Source: Hippophae tibetana
Taxonomy: Eukaryota > Streptophyta > Magnoliopsida > Rosales > Elaeagnaceae
Reading direction: 5' to 3'
Assembly (NCBI GenBank): GCA_037013495.1
Contig: CM072808.1
Coordinates: forward strand, 5,557,319 to 5,621,318
DNA: 64,000 nucleotides
Shown here: piece by piece, positions 39,387-50,629 of the stretch
Numbering within the stretch: position 1 is the first letter of the stretch
Layout of the letters: every line of letters starts with the position of its first letter
Position numbers and translations under genes: made by a program
Notes under the pieces: model-generated
Databases searched by the model: none
What the model was told of the DNA's origin: nothing
The model's input: the letters and a program-made list of their open reading frames with translations, nothing else

Positions 39387-40839
39387 GGTGCCGATCATGG
39401 TTTGTTTATTTATATTTTCAATCAATCTCTCTTATTGAAAAAATAATGAGTAGAAAAAAAGAACGGAGATTTTGTTCACATTTTCAAAAACAAAAAAACA
39501 GTTGGTAAAAAAGAGTAACAACTTTCAACGGAGATAAATTTGTACTCGGGTATCGAAACGAATATTATAATTTATTAAATGGAAGCTCATATCAAATTAC
39601 ACAATATGCATTGGTCTAGCAAGAAAAAAATCTTTTTTTTTCCCAAATAATATCGTTTACATCACTTATTTAGTGTTTAAAGATTTTGACGCACCATTTT
39701 CATTTTACTTACTTCCGGTTTAATTCAAGAGAGCTATAAAGGAGATATTGGTGCCGACCATGGGTTTTCTTTATTTATATTTTCAATCAATCTCTATTAT
39801 TCCAAAAAAATAGAGAAGAGAAAAAGAAGGGGAATGTTGTTGAAATTTTCAAAATCAAAAACCCATTTGGTAAATATGAGTTACAACTTTCAACGGAGGT
39901 AACTTTTGACTGGGGTATCGAAACGAATATTATAATATATCAAATTAAAGCACATATCAAATTAAACAATATGCATTTTCCTAGAAAGGAAAATCATTTT
40001 TGTACCCAAATAACATCGTTTACCTCACTTATTTACTGTTTAAAGTTTTTGACGCACCATTTTCATTTTACTTACTTACGGTTCAATTCAATAGAGCTAT
40101 AAAGGAGATATTGGTGCCGATAAAGGTTTGTTTATTTATATTTTCAATCAACCTCTCTTATTGAAAAAATATTGAGTAGAAAAAAAGAACGGAGATTTTG
40201 TTCACATTTTCAAAAACAAAAAACATTTGGTAAAAACGAGTAACAACTTTCAAAGGAGATAACTTTTTACTCGGGTATCGAAACGAATATTATAATTTAT
40301 TAAATGGAAACTCATATCAAATTACACAATATGCATTGGTCTCGCAAGAAAAAAATCATTTTTGTACCCAAATAACATCGTTTACATCACTTATTTAGTG
40401 TTTAAAGATTTTGACGCACCATTTTCATTTTAATTACTTCCGGTTTAATTCAAGAGTGCTATAAAGGAGATATTGGTGCCGACCAAGGGTTTTCTTTATT
40501 TATATTTTCAATCAATCTCTATTATTCCAAAAAAAAATAGAGAAGAGAAAAAGAAGGGGAATGTTGTTGAAATTTTCAAAATCAAAAACACATTTGGTAA
40601 ATATGAGTTACAACTTTCAACGGAGGTAACTTTTGACTGGGGTATCGAAACGAATATTATAATATATCAATTTAAAGCTCATATCAAATTAAACAATATG
40701 CATTTTCCTAGAAAGGAGAATCATTTTTGTACCCAAATAACATCGTTTACCTCACTTATTTACTCTTTAAATGTTTTGACACACCATTTTCTTTTTACTT
40801 ACTTCCGGTTCAACTCAATAGAGCTATAAAGGAGATATT

Positions 40840-41203
40840 GGTGCCGATAATGGTTTGTTTATTTCTATTTTCAATCAATCTCTCTTATTGAAAAAATATT
40901 GAGTAGAAGTAAAAAGAACGGAGATTTTGTTCACATTTTCAAAAACAAAAAAAACATTTGGTAAAAAAGAGTAACAACTTTCAACGGAGATAACTTTTGA
41001 CTGGGGTATCGAAACGAATATTATAATATATCAAATTAAAGCACATATCAAATTAAACAATATGCATTTTCCTAGAAAGGAAAATCATTTTTGTACCCAA
41101 ATAACATCGTTTACCTCACTTATTTACTGTTTAAAGTTTTTGACGTACCATTTTCATTTTACTTACTTCCGGTTCAACTCAATAGAGCTATAAAAGAGAT
41201 ATT
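40840..41203 (+). repeat. Chimeric monomer: A-type 5', B-type 3'
   Basis: The 5' part is type A (attgagtagaagtaaaaag, gattttgttcacatttt, aaaaaagagtaacaac). From just after gagataactttt it becomes type B (gactggggtatcg, ataatatatcaaatt, cctagaaaggaaaatc). The switch lies within about 40985-40999. It replaces the expected A and is followed directly by the B' unit 41204. Confidence 0.88.
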
Positions 41204-41566
41204 TGTGCCGATAAAGGTTTGTTTATTTATAATTTCAATCAATCTCTATTATTTAAAAAAAAAATAGAGAAGAGAAAAAGAAGGGGAATGTTGTTCAAAT
41301 TTTCAAAATCAAAAACACATTTGGTAAATATGAGTTACAACTTTCAATGGAGATAACTTTTGACTGGGGTATCGAAACGAATATTATAATATATCAAATT
41401 AATGCTCGTATCAAATTAAACAATATGCAATTTCCTCGATAGGAAAATCATTTTTGTACCGAAATAACATCGTTTACATCACTTATTTACTGTTTAAAGT
41501 TTTTGACGCACCATTTTCATTTTACTTACTTCCGGTTTAATTCAATAGAGCTATAAAGGAGATATT

Positions 41567-44474
41567 GGTGCCGATCAATGTTTGTTTATTTATATTTTCA
41601 ATCAATCTCTCCTATTGAAAAAATATTGAGTAGAAAAAAAGAACGGAGATTTTGTTCACATTTTCAAAAACAAAAAACAGTTGGTAAAAAAGAGCAACAA
41701 CTTTCAACGGAGATAAATTTTTACTCGAGTATCGAAACGAATATTATAATTTATTAAATGGAAGCTCATATCAAATTACACAATATGCATTGGTATCGCA
41801 AGAAAAAAATCGTTTTTGTACCCAAATAACATCGTTTACATCACTTATTTAGTGTTTAAATATTTTGACGCACCATTTTCATTTTACTTACTTCCGGTTT
41901 AATTAAAGAGTGCTATAAAGAAGATATTGGTGCCGACCTAGGGTTTTCTTTATTTATATTTTCAATCAATCTCTATTATTCCAAAAAAAAATAGAGAAGA
42001 GAAAAAGAAGGGGAATGTTGTTGAAATTTTCAAAATCAAAAACACATTTGGTAAATATGAGTTACAACTTTCAACGGAGGTAACTTTTGACTGGGGTATC
42101 GAAACGAATATTATAATATATCAATTTAAAGCTCATATCAAATTAAACAATATGCATTTTCCTAGAAAGGAGAATCATTTTTGTACCCAAATAACATCGT
42201 TTACCTCACTTATTTACTGTTTAAATTTTTTGACGCACCATTTTCATTTTACTTACTTCCGGTTCAATTCAATAGAGCTATAAAGGAGATATTGGTGCCG
42301 ATAATGGTTTGTTTATTTCTATTTTCAATCAATCTCTCTTATTGAAAAAATATTGAGTAGAAGTAAAAAGAACGGAGATTTTGTTCACATTTTCAAAAAC
42401 AAAAAAACATTTGGTAAAAAAGAGTAACAACTTTCAACGGAGATAAATTTTTACTCGGGTATCGAAACGAATATTATAATTTATTAAATGGAAGCTCATA
42501 TCAAATTACACAATATGCATTGGTATCGCAAGAAAAAAATCGTTTTTGTACCCAAATAACATCGTTTACATCACTTATTTAGCGTTTAAATATTTTGACG
42601 CACCATTTTCATTTTACTTACTTCCGGTTTAATTCAAGAGTGCTATAAATGAGATATTGGTGCCGACCTTGGGTTTTCTTTATTTATATTTTCAATCAAT
42701 CTCTATTATTTAAAAAAAATTGAGAAGAGAAAAAGAAGGGGAATGTTGTTCAAATTTTTAAAATCAAAAACACATTTGGTAAATATGACTTACAACTTTC
42801 AACGGAAATAACTTTTGACTGGGGTATCGAAACGAATATTATAATATATCAAATTAAAGCTCGTATCAAATTAAACAATATGCATTTTCCTCGATAGGAA
42901 AATCATTTTTGTACCGAAATAACATCGTTTACATCACTTATTTACTGTTCAAAGTTTTTGACGCACCATTTTCATTTTACTTACTTCCGGTTTAATTCAA
43001 TAGAGCTATAAATGAGATATTGGTGCCGATCAAGGTTTGTTTATTTATATTTTCAATCAATCTCTCTTATTGAAAAAATATTGAGTAGAAAAAAAGAACG
43101 GAGATTTTGTTCACATTTTAAAAACAAAAAAACATTGGGTAAAAAAGAGTAACCACTTTCCACGGAGATAACTTTTTACTCGGGTATCCAAACGAATATT
43201 ATAATTTATTAAATGGAAGCTCGTATCAAATTACACAATATGCATTGGTCTCGCAAGAAAAAAATCGTTTTTGTACCCAAATAACATCGTTTACATCACT
43301 TATTTAGTGTTTAAATATTTTGACGCACAATTTTCATTTTACTTACTTCCGGTTTAATTCAAGAGTGCTATAAATGAGATATTGGTGCCGACCTTGGGTT
43401 TTCTTTATTTATATTTTCAATCAATCTCTATTATTTAAAAAAAATTGAGAAGAGAAAAAGAAGGGGAATGTTGTTCAAATTTTTAAAATCAAAAACACAT
43501 TTGGTAAATATGACTTACAACTTTCAACGGAAATAACTTTTGACTGGGGTATCGAAACGAATATTATAATATTTCAAATTAAAGCTCGTATCAAATTAAA
43601 CAATATGCATTTTCCTCGATAGGAAAATCATTTTTGTACCGAAATAACATCGTTTACCTCACTTATTTACTGTTTAAAGTTTTTGACGCACCATTTTCAT
43701 TTTACTTACTTCCGGTTTAATTCAATAGAGCTATAAAGGAGATATTGGTGCCGATCAAGGTTTATTTATTTATATTTTCAATCAATATCTCTTATTGAAA
43801 AAATATTGAGTAGAAAAAAAGAATGGAGATTTTGTTCACATTTTCAAAAACAAAAAAACATTTGGTAAAAAAGAGTAACCACTTTCCACGGAGATAACTT
43901 TTTACTCGGGTATCCAAATGAATATTATAATTTATTAACTGGAAGCTCGTATCAAATTACACAACATGCAATGGTCTCGCAAGAAAAAAATCGTTTTTGT
44001 ACCCAAATAACATCGTTTACATCACTTATTTAGTGTTTAAAGGTTTTGAAGCACCATTTTCATTTTACTTACTTTCGGTTTAATTCAAGAGTGCTATAAA
44101 GGAGATATTGGTGCTGACCTAGGGTTTTTTTTTATTTATATTTTCAATCAATCTCTATTATTCCAAAAAAAATAGAGAAGAGAAAAAGAAGGGGAATGTT
44201 GTTCAAATCTTCAAAATCAAAAACACATTTGGTAAATATGAGTTACAACTTTCAACGGAGGTAACTTTTGACTGGGGTATCGAAACGAATATTATAATAT
44301 ATCAATTTAAAGCTCATATCAAATTAAACAATATGCATTTTCCTAGAAAGGAGAATCATTTTTGTACCCAAATAACATCGTTTACCTCACTTATTTACTC
44401 TTTAAATGTTTTGACACACCATTTTCTTTTTACTTACTTCCGGTTCAACTCAATAGAGCTATAAAGGAGATATT
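41567..44474 (+). repeat. 8-monomer block related to 50268-53175 (8.70 kb spacing)
   Basis: Anchors 41567, 41929, 42294, 42659, 43022, 43384, 43747 and 44110 match 50268, 50630, 50995, 51360, 51722, 52085, 52449 and 52812 at 8,700-8,702 bp spacing. Shared marks are gatcaatgtttg, tctctcctattg, gagcaacaactttc, gtagaagtaaaaag, aacattgggtaaaa with taaccactttcc, and ggttttgaagcacc. There are more point differences than in the tandem 5.8 kb copies, so this is an older duplicate. Confidence 0.82.
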
Positions 44475-47366
44475 GGTGCCGATAAAGGTTTGTTTATTTA
44501 TAATTTCAATCAATCTCTATTATTTAAAAAAAATTGAGAAGAGAAAAAGAATGTTGTTCAAATTTTCAAAATCAAAAACACATTTGGTAAATATGAGTTA
44601 CAACTTTCAACGGAGATAACTTTTGACTGGGGTATCGAAACGAATATTATAATATATCAAATTAATGCTCGTATCAAATTAAACAATATGCATTTTCCTC
44701 GATAGGAAAATCATTTTTGTACCGAAATAACATCGTTTACATCACTTATTTACTGTTTAAAGTTTTTGACGCACCATTTTCATTTTACTTACTTCCGGTT
44801 TAATTCAATAGAGCTATAAAGGAGATATTGGTGCCGATCATGGTTTGTTTATTTATATTTTCAATCAATCTCTCTTATTGAAAAAATAATGAGTAGAAAA
44901 AAAGAACGGAGATTTTGTTCACATTTTCAAAAACAAAAAAACAGTTGGTAAAAAAGAGTAACAACTTTCAACGGAGATAAATTTGTACTCGGGTATCGAA
45001 ACGAATATTATAATTTATTAAATGGAAGCTCATATCAAATTACACAATATGCATTGGTCTAGCAAGAAAAAAATCTTTTTTTTTCCCAAATAATATCGTT
45101 TACATCACTTATTTAGTGTTTAAAGATTTTGACGCACCATTTTCATTTTACTTACTTCCGGTTTAATTCAAGAGAGCTATAAAGGAGATATTGGTGCCGA
45201 CCATGGGTTTTCTTTATTTATATTTTCAATCAATCTCTATTATTCCAAAAAAAATAGAGAAGAGAAAAAGAAGGGGAATGTTGTTGAAATTTTCAAAATC
45301 AAAAACACATTTGGTAAATATGAGTTACAACTTTCAACGGAGGTAACTTTTGACTGGGGTATCGAAACGAATATTATAATATATCAAATTAAAGCACATA
45401 TCAAATTAAACAATATGCATTTTCCTAGAAAGGAAAATCATTTTCGTACCCAAATAACATCGTTTACCTCACTTATTTACTGTTTAAAGTTTTTGACGCA
45501 CCATTTTCATTTTACTTACTTACGGTTCAATTCAATATTGCTATAAAGGAGATATTGGTGCCGATAAAGGTTTGTTTATTTATATTTTCAATCAACCTCT
45601 CTTATTGAAAAAATATTGAGTAGAAAAAAAGAACGGAGATTTTGTTCACATTTTCAAAAACAAAAAACATTTGGTAAAAACGAGTAACAACTTTCAAAGG
45701 AGATAACTTTTTACTCGGGTATCGAAACGAATATTATAATTTATTAAATGGAAACTCATATCAAATTACACAATATGCATTGGTCTCGCAAGAAAAAAAT
45801 CATTTTTGTACCCAAATAACATCGTTTACATCACTTATTTAGTGTTTAAAGATTTTGACGCACCATTTTCATTTTAATTACTTCCGGTTTAATTCAAGAG
45901 TGCTATAAAGGAGATATTGGTGCCGACCAAGGGTTTTCTTTATTTATATTTTCAATCAATCTCTATTATTCCAAAAAAAAATAGAGAAGAGAAAAAGAAG
46001 GGGAATGTTGTTGAAATTTTCAAAATCAAAAACACATTTGGTAAATATGAGTTACAACTTTCAACGGAGGTAACTTTTGACTGGGGTATCGAAACGAATA
46101 TTATAATATATCAAATTAAAGCACATATCAAATTAAACAATATGCATTTTACTAGAAAGGAAAATCATTTTTGTACCCAAATAACATCGTTTACCTCACT
46201 TATTTACTGTTTAAAGTTTTTGACGCACCATTTTCATTTTACTTACTTACGGTTCAATTCAATAGAGCTATAAAGGAGATATTGGTGCCGATAAAGGTTT
46301 GTTTATTTATATTTTCAATCAACCTCTCTTATTGAAAAAATATTGAGTAGAAAAAAAGAACGGAGATTTTGTTCACATTTTCAAAAACAAAAAACATTTG
46401 GTAAAAACGAGTAACAACTTTCAAAGGAGATAACTTTTTACTCGGGTATCGAAACAAATATTATAATTTATTAAATGGAAACTCATATCAAATTACACAA
46501 TATGCATTGGTCTCGCAAGAAAAAAATCATTTTTGTACCCAAATAACATCGTTTACATCACTTATTTAGTGTTTAAAGATTTTGACGCACCATTTTCATT
46601 TTAATTACTTCCGGTTTAATTCAAGAGTGCTATAAAGGAGATATTGGTGCCGACCAAGGGTTTTCTTTATTTATATTTTCAATCAATCTCTATTATTCCA
46701 AAAAAAAAATAGAGAAGAGAAAAAGAAGGGGAATGTTGTTGAAATTTTCAAAATCAAAAACACATTTGGTAAAAATGAGTTACAACTTTCAACGGAGGTA
46801 ACTTTTGACTGGGGTATCGAAACGAATATTATAATATATCAATTTAAAGCTCATATCAAATTAAACAATATGCATTTTCCTAGAAAGGAGAATCATTTTT
46901 GTACCCAAATAACATCGTTTACCTCACTTATTTACTCTTTAAATGTTTTGACACACCATTTTCTTTTTACTTACTTCCGGTTCAACTCAATAGAGCTATA
47001 AAGGAGATATTGGTGCCGATAAAGGTTTGTTTATTTATAATTTCAATCAATCTCTATTATTTAAAAAAAATTGAGAAGAGAAAAAGAATGTTGTTCAAAT
47101 TTTCAAAATCAAAAACACATTTGGTAAATATGAGTTACAACTTTCAACGGAGATAACTTTTGACTGGGGTATCGAAACGAATATTATAATATATCAAATT
47201 AATGCTCGTATCAAATTAAACAATATGCATTTTCCTCGATAGGAAAATCATTTTTGTACCGAAATAACATCGTTTACATCACTTATTTACTGTTTAAAGT
47301 TTTTGACGCACCATTTTCATTTTACTTACTTCCGGTTTAATTCAATAGAGCTATAAAGGAGATATT
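44475..47366 (+). repeat. 355 bp B' units and a 2,537 bp 7-mer period
   Basis: The B' units 44475-44829 and 47012-47366 share the loss of the gaaggggaatg segment (now agaatgttgttc) and are 2,537 bp apart. Between them the order is A B A B A B. The deletion was therefore duplicated together with a 7-monomer unit. Confidence 0.85.
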
Positions 47367-48455
47367 GGTGCCGATCATGGTTTGTTTATTTATATTTTCA
47401 ATCAATCTCTCTTATTGAAAAAATAATGAGTAGAAAAAAAGAACGGAGATTTTGTTCACATTTTCAAAAACAAAAAAACAGTTGGTAAAAAAGAGTAACA
47501 ACTTTCAACGGAGATAAATTTGTACTCGGGTATCGAAACGAATATTATAATTTATTAAATGGAAGCTCATATCAAATTACACAATATGCATTGGTCTAGC
47601 AAGAAAAAAATCTTTTTTTTTCCCAAATAATATCGTTTACATCACTTATTTAGTGTTTAAAGATTTTGACGCACCATTTTCATTTTACTTACTTCCGGTT
47701 TAATTCAAGAGAGCTATAAAGGAGATATTGGTGCCGACCATGGGTTTTCTTTATTTATATTTTCAATCAATCTCTATTATTCCAAAAAAAATAGAGAAGA
47801 GAAAAAGAAGGGGAATGTTGTTGAAATTTTCAAAATCAAAAACACATTTGGTAAATATGAGTTACAACTTTCAACGGAGGTAACTTTTGACTGGGGTATC
47901 GAAACGAATATTATAATATATCAAATTAAAGCACATATCAAATTAAACAATATGCATTTTCCTAGAAAGGAAAATCATTTTTGTACCCAAATAACATCGT
48001 TTACCTCACTTATTTACTGTTTAAAGTTTTTGACGCACCATTTTCATTTTACTTACTTACGGTTCAATTCAATAGAGCTATAAAGGAGATATTGGTGCCG
48101 ATAAAGGTTTGTTTATTTATATTTTCAATCAACCTCTCTTATTGAAAAAATATTGAGTAGAAAAAAAGAACGGAGATTTTGTTCATATTTTCAAAAACAA
48201 AAAACATTTGGTAAAAACGAGTAACAACTTTCAAAGGAGATAACTTTTTACTCGGGTATCGAAACGAATATTATAATTTATTAAATGGAAACTCATATCA
48301 AATTACACAATATGCATTGGTCTCGCAAGAAAAAAATCATTTTTGTACCCAAATAACATCCTTTACATCACTTATTTAGTGTTTAAAGATTTTGACGCAC
48401 CATTTTCATTTTAATTACTTCCGGTTTAATTCAAGAGTGCTATAAAGGAGATACT
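44830..48455 (+). repeat. Right copy of the 12.3 kb-spaced 10-monomer block
   Basis: It matches 32484-36116. The main difference is the B' unit at 47012, which has lost bases in its A-rich 5' segment (aaaaagaatgttgttc for aaaaagaaggggaatg) plus some A-run bases, giving a 355 bp unit. The adjoining B' unit at 44475 shares that loss. Confidence 0.85.
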
Positions 48456-50629
48456 GGTGCCGACCAAGGGTTTTCTTTATTTATATTTTCAATCAATCTC
48501 TATTATTCCAAAAAAAAATAGAGAAGAGAAAAAGAAGGGGAATGTTGTTGAAATTTTCAAAATCAAAAACACATTTGGTAAATATGAGTTACAACTTTCA
48601 ACGGAGGTAACTTTTGACTGGGGTATCGAAACGAATATTATAATATATCAATTTAAAGCTCATATCAAATTAAACAATATGCATTTTCCTAGAAAGGAGA
48701 ATCATTTTTGTACCCAAATAACATCGTTTACCTCACTTATTTACTCTTTAAATGTTTTGACACACCATTTTCTTTTTACTTACTTCCGGTTCAACTCAAT
48801 AGAGCTATAAAGGAGATATTGGTGCCGATAAAGGATTGTTTATTTATAATTTCAATCAATCTCTATTATTTAAAAAAATTGAGAAGAGAAAAAGAAGGGG
48901 AATGTTGTTCAAATTTTCAAAATCAAAAACAAATTTGGTAAATATGAGTTACAACTTTCAACGGAGATAACTTTTGACTGGGGTATCGAAACGAATATTA
49001 TAATATATCAAATTAATGCTCGTATCAAATTAAACAATATGCAATTTCCTCTATAGGAAAATCATTTTTGTACCGAAATAACATCGTTTACATCACTTAT
49101 TTACTGTTTAAAGTTTTTGACGCACCATTTTCATTTTACTTACTTCCGGTTTAATTCAATAGAGCTATAAAGGAGATATTGGTGCCGATCAATGTTTGTT
49201 TATTTATATTTTCAATCAATCTCTCCTATTGAAAAAATATTGAGTAGAAAAAAAGAACGGAGATTTTGTTCACATTTTCAAAAACAAAAAACAGTTGGTA
49301 AAAAAGAGCAACAACTTTCAACGGAGATAAATTTTTACTCGGGTATCGAAACGAATATTATAATTTATTAAATGGAAGCTCATATCAAATTACACAATAT
49401 GCATTGGTATCGCAAGAAAAAAATCGTTTTTGTACCCAAATAACATCGTTTACATCACTTATTTAGTGTTTAAAGATTTTGACGCACCATTTTCATTTTA
49501 ATTACTTCCGGTTTAATTCAAGAGTGCTATAAAGGAGATACTGGTGCCGACCAAGGGTTTTCTTTATTTATATTTTCAATCAATCTCTATTATTCCAAAA
49601 AAAAATAGAGAAGAGAAAAAGAAGGGGAATGTTGTTGAAATTTTCAAAATCAAAAACACATTTGGTAAATATGAGTTACAACTTTCAACGGAGGTAACTT
49701 TTGACTGGGGTATCGAAACGAATATTATAATATATCAATTTAAAGCTCATATCAAATTAAACAATATGCATTTTCCTAGAAAGGAGAATCATTTTTGTAC
49801 CCAAATAACATCGTTTACCTCACTTATTTACTCTTTAAATGTTTTGACACACCATTTTCTTTTTACTTACTTCCGGTTCAACTCAATAGAGCTATAAAGG
49901 AGATATTGGTGCCGATAAAGGATTGTTTATTTATAATTTCAATCAATCTCTATTATTTAAAAAAATTGAGAAGAGAAAAAGAAGGGGAATGTTGTTCAAA
50001 TTTTCAAAATCAAAAACACATTTGGTAAATATGAGTTACAACTTTCAACGGAGATAACTTTTGACTGGGGTATCGAAACGAATATTATAATATATCAAAT
50101 TAATGCTCGTATCAAATTAAACAATATGCAATTTCCTCTATAGGAAAATCATTTTTGTACCGAAATAACATCGTTTACATCACTTATTTACTGTTTAAAG
50201 TTTTTGACGCACCATTTTCATTTTACTTACTTCCGGTTTAATTCAATAGAGCTATAAAGGAGATATTGGTGCCGATCAATGTTTGTTTATTTATATTTTC
50301 AATCAATCTCTCCTATTGAAAAAATATTGAGTAGAAAAAAAGAACGGAGATTTTGTTCACATTTTCAAAAACAAAAAACAGTTGGTAAAAAAGAGCAACA
50401 ACTTTCAACGGAGATAAATTTTTACTCGGGTATCGAAACGAATATTATAATTTATTAAATGGAAGCTCATATCAAATTACACAATATGCATTGGTATCGC
50501 AAGAAAAAAATCGTTTTTGTACCCAAATAACATCGTTTACATCACTTATTTAGTGTTTAAATATTTTGACGCACCATTTTCATTTTACTTACTACCGGTT
50601 TAATTAAAGAGTGCTATAAAGGAGATATT
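48456..50629 (+). repeat. Tandem pair of 1,087 bp BB'A trimers
   Basis: 48456-49542 and 49543-50629 are nearly identical. Both B units have the rare gatactggtgccgacc anchor, both B' units (48821, 49908) have gataaaggattg and atttcctctatagg, and both A units (49181, 50268) have gatcaatgtttg and ctcctattg. One visible difference is aaaacaaatttgg in the first copy against aaaacacatttgg in the second. Confidence 0.88.

Larger units (their letters stand above)
30668..40839 (+). repeat. Zone 4b: mixed AB and ABB' giving 5-mer and 7-mer higher-order repeats
   Basis: Unit order is AB 30668; ABB' 31395; AB 32484; AB 33211; ABB' 33938; AB 35028; AB 35755; ABB' 36482; AB 37571; ABB' 38298; AB 39387; AB 40113. 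The 7-mer AB-AB-ABB' is seen at 32484-35027 and 35028-37570 (2,543-2,544 bp). The 5-mer AB-ABB' is seen at 30668-32483 and 37571-39386 (1,816 bp). B units at 31030, 33573, 36117 and 37933 give the same predicted peptide, as do many of the alternate B units at 31757, 36844 and 38660. Confidence 0.85.
40840..48820 (+). repeat. Zone 5: mixed dimers and trimers between the two most homogeneous zones
   Basis: Order is chimera 40840, B'41204, A41567, B41929, A42294, B42659, A43022, B43384, A43747, B44110, B'44475, A44830, B45193, A45557, B45919, A46284, B46646, B'47012, A47367, B47730, A48094, B48456. B units 42659 and 43384 carry gaccttggg plus atttaaaaaaaattgag. The A unit 42294 carries the rare insertion gtagaagtaaaaag, also seen at 40840 and 50995. 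Confidence 0.85.
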
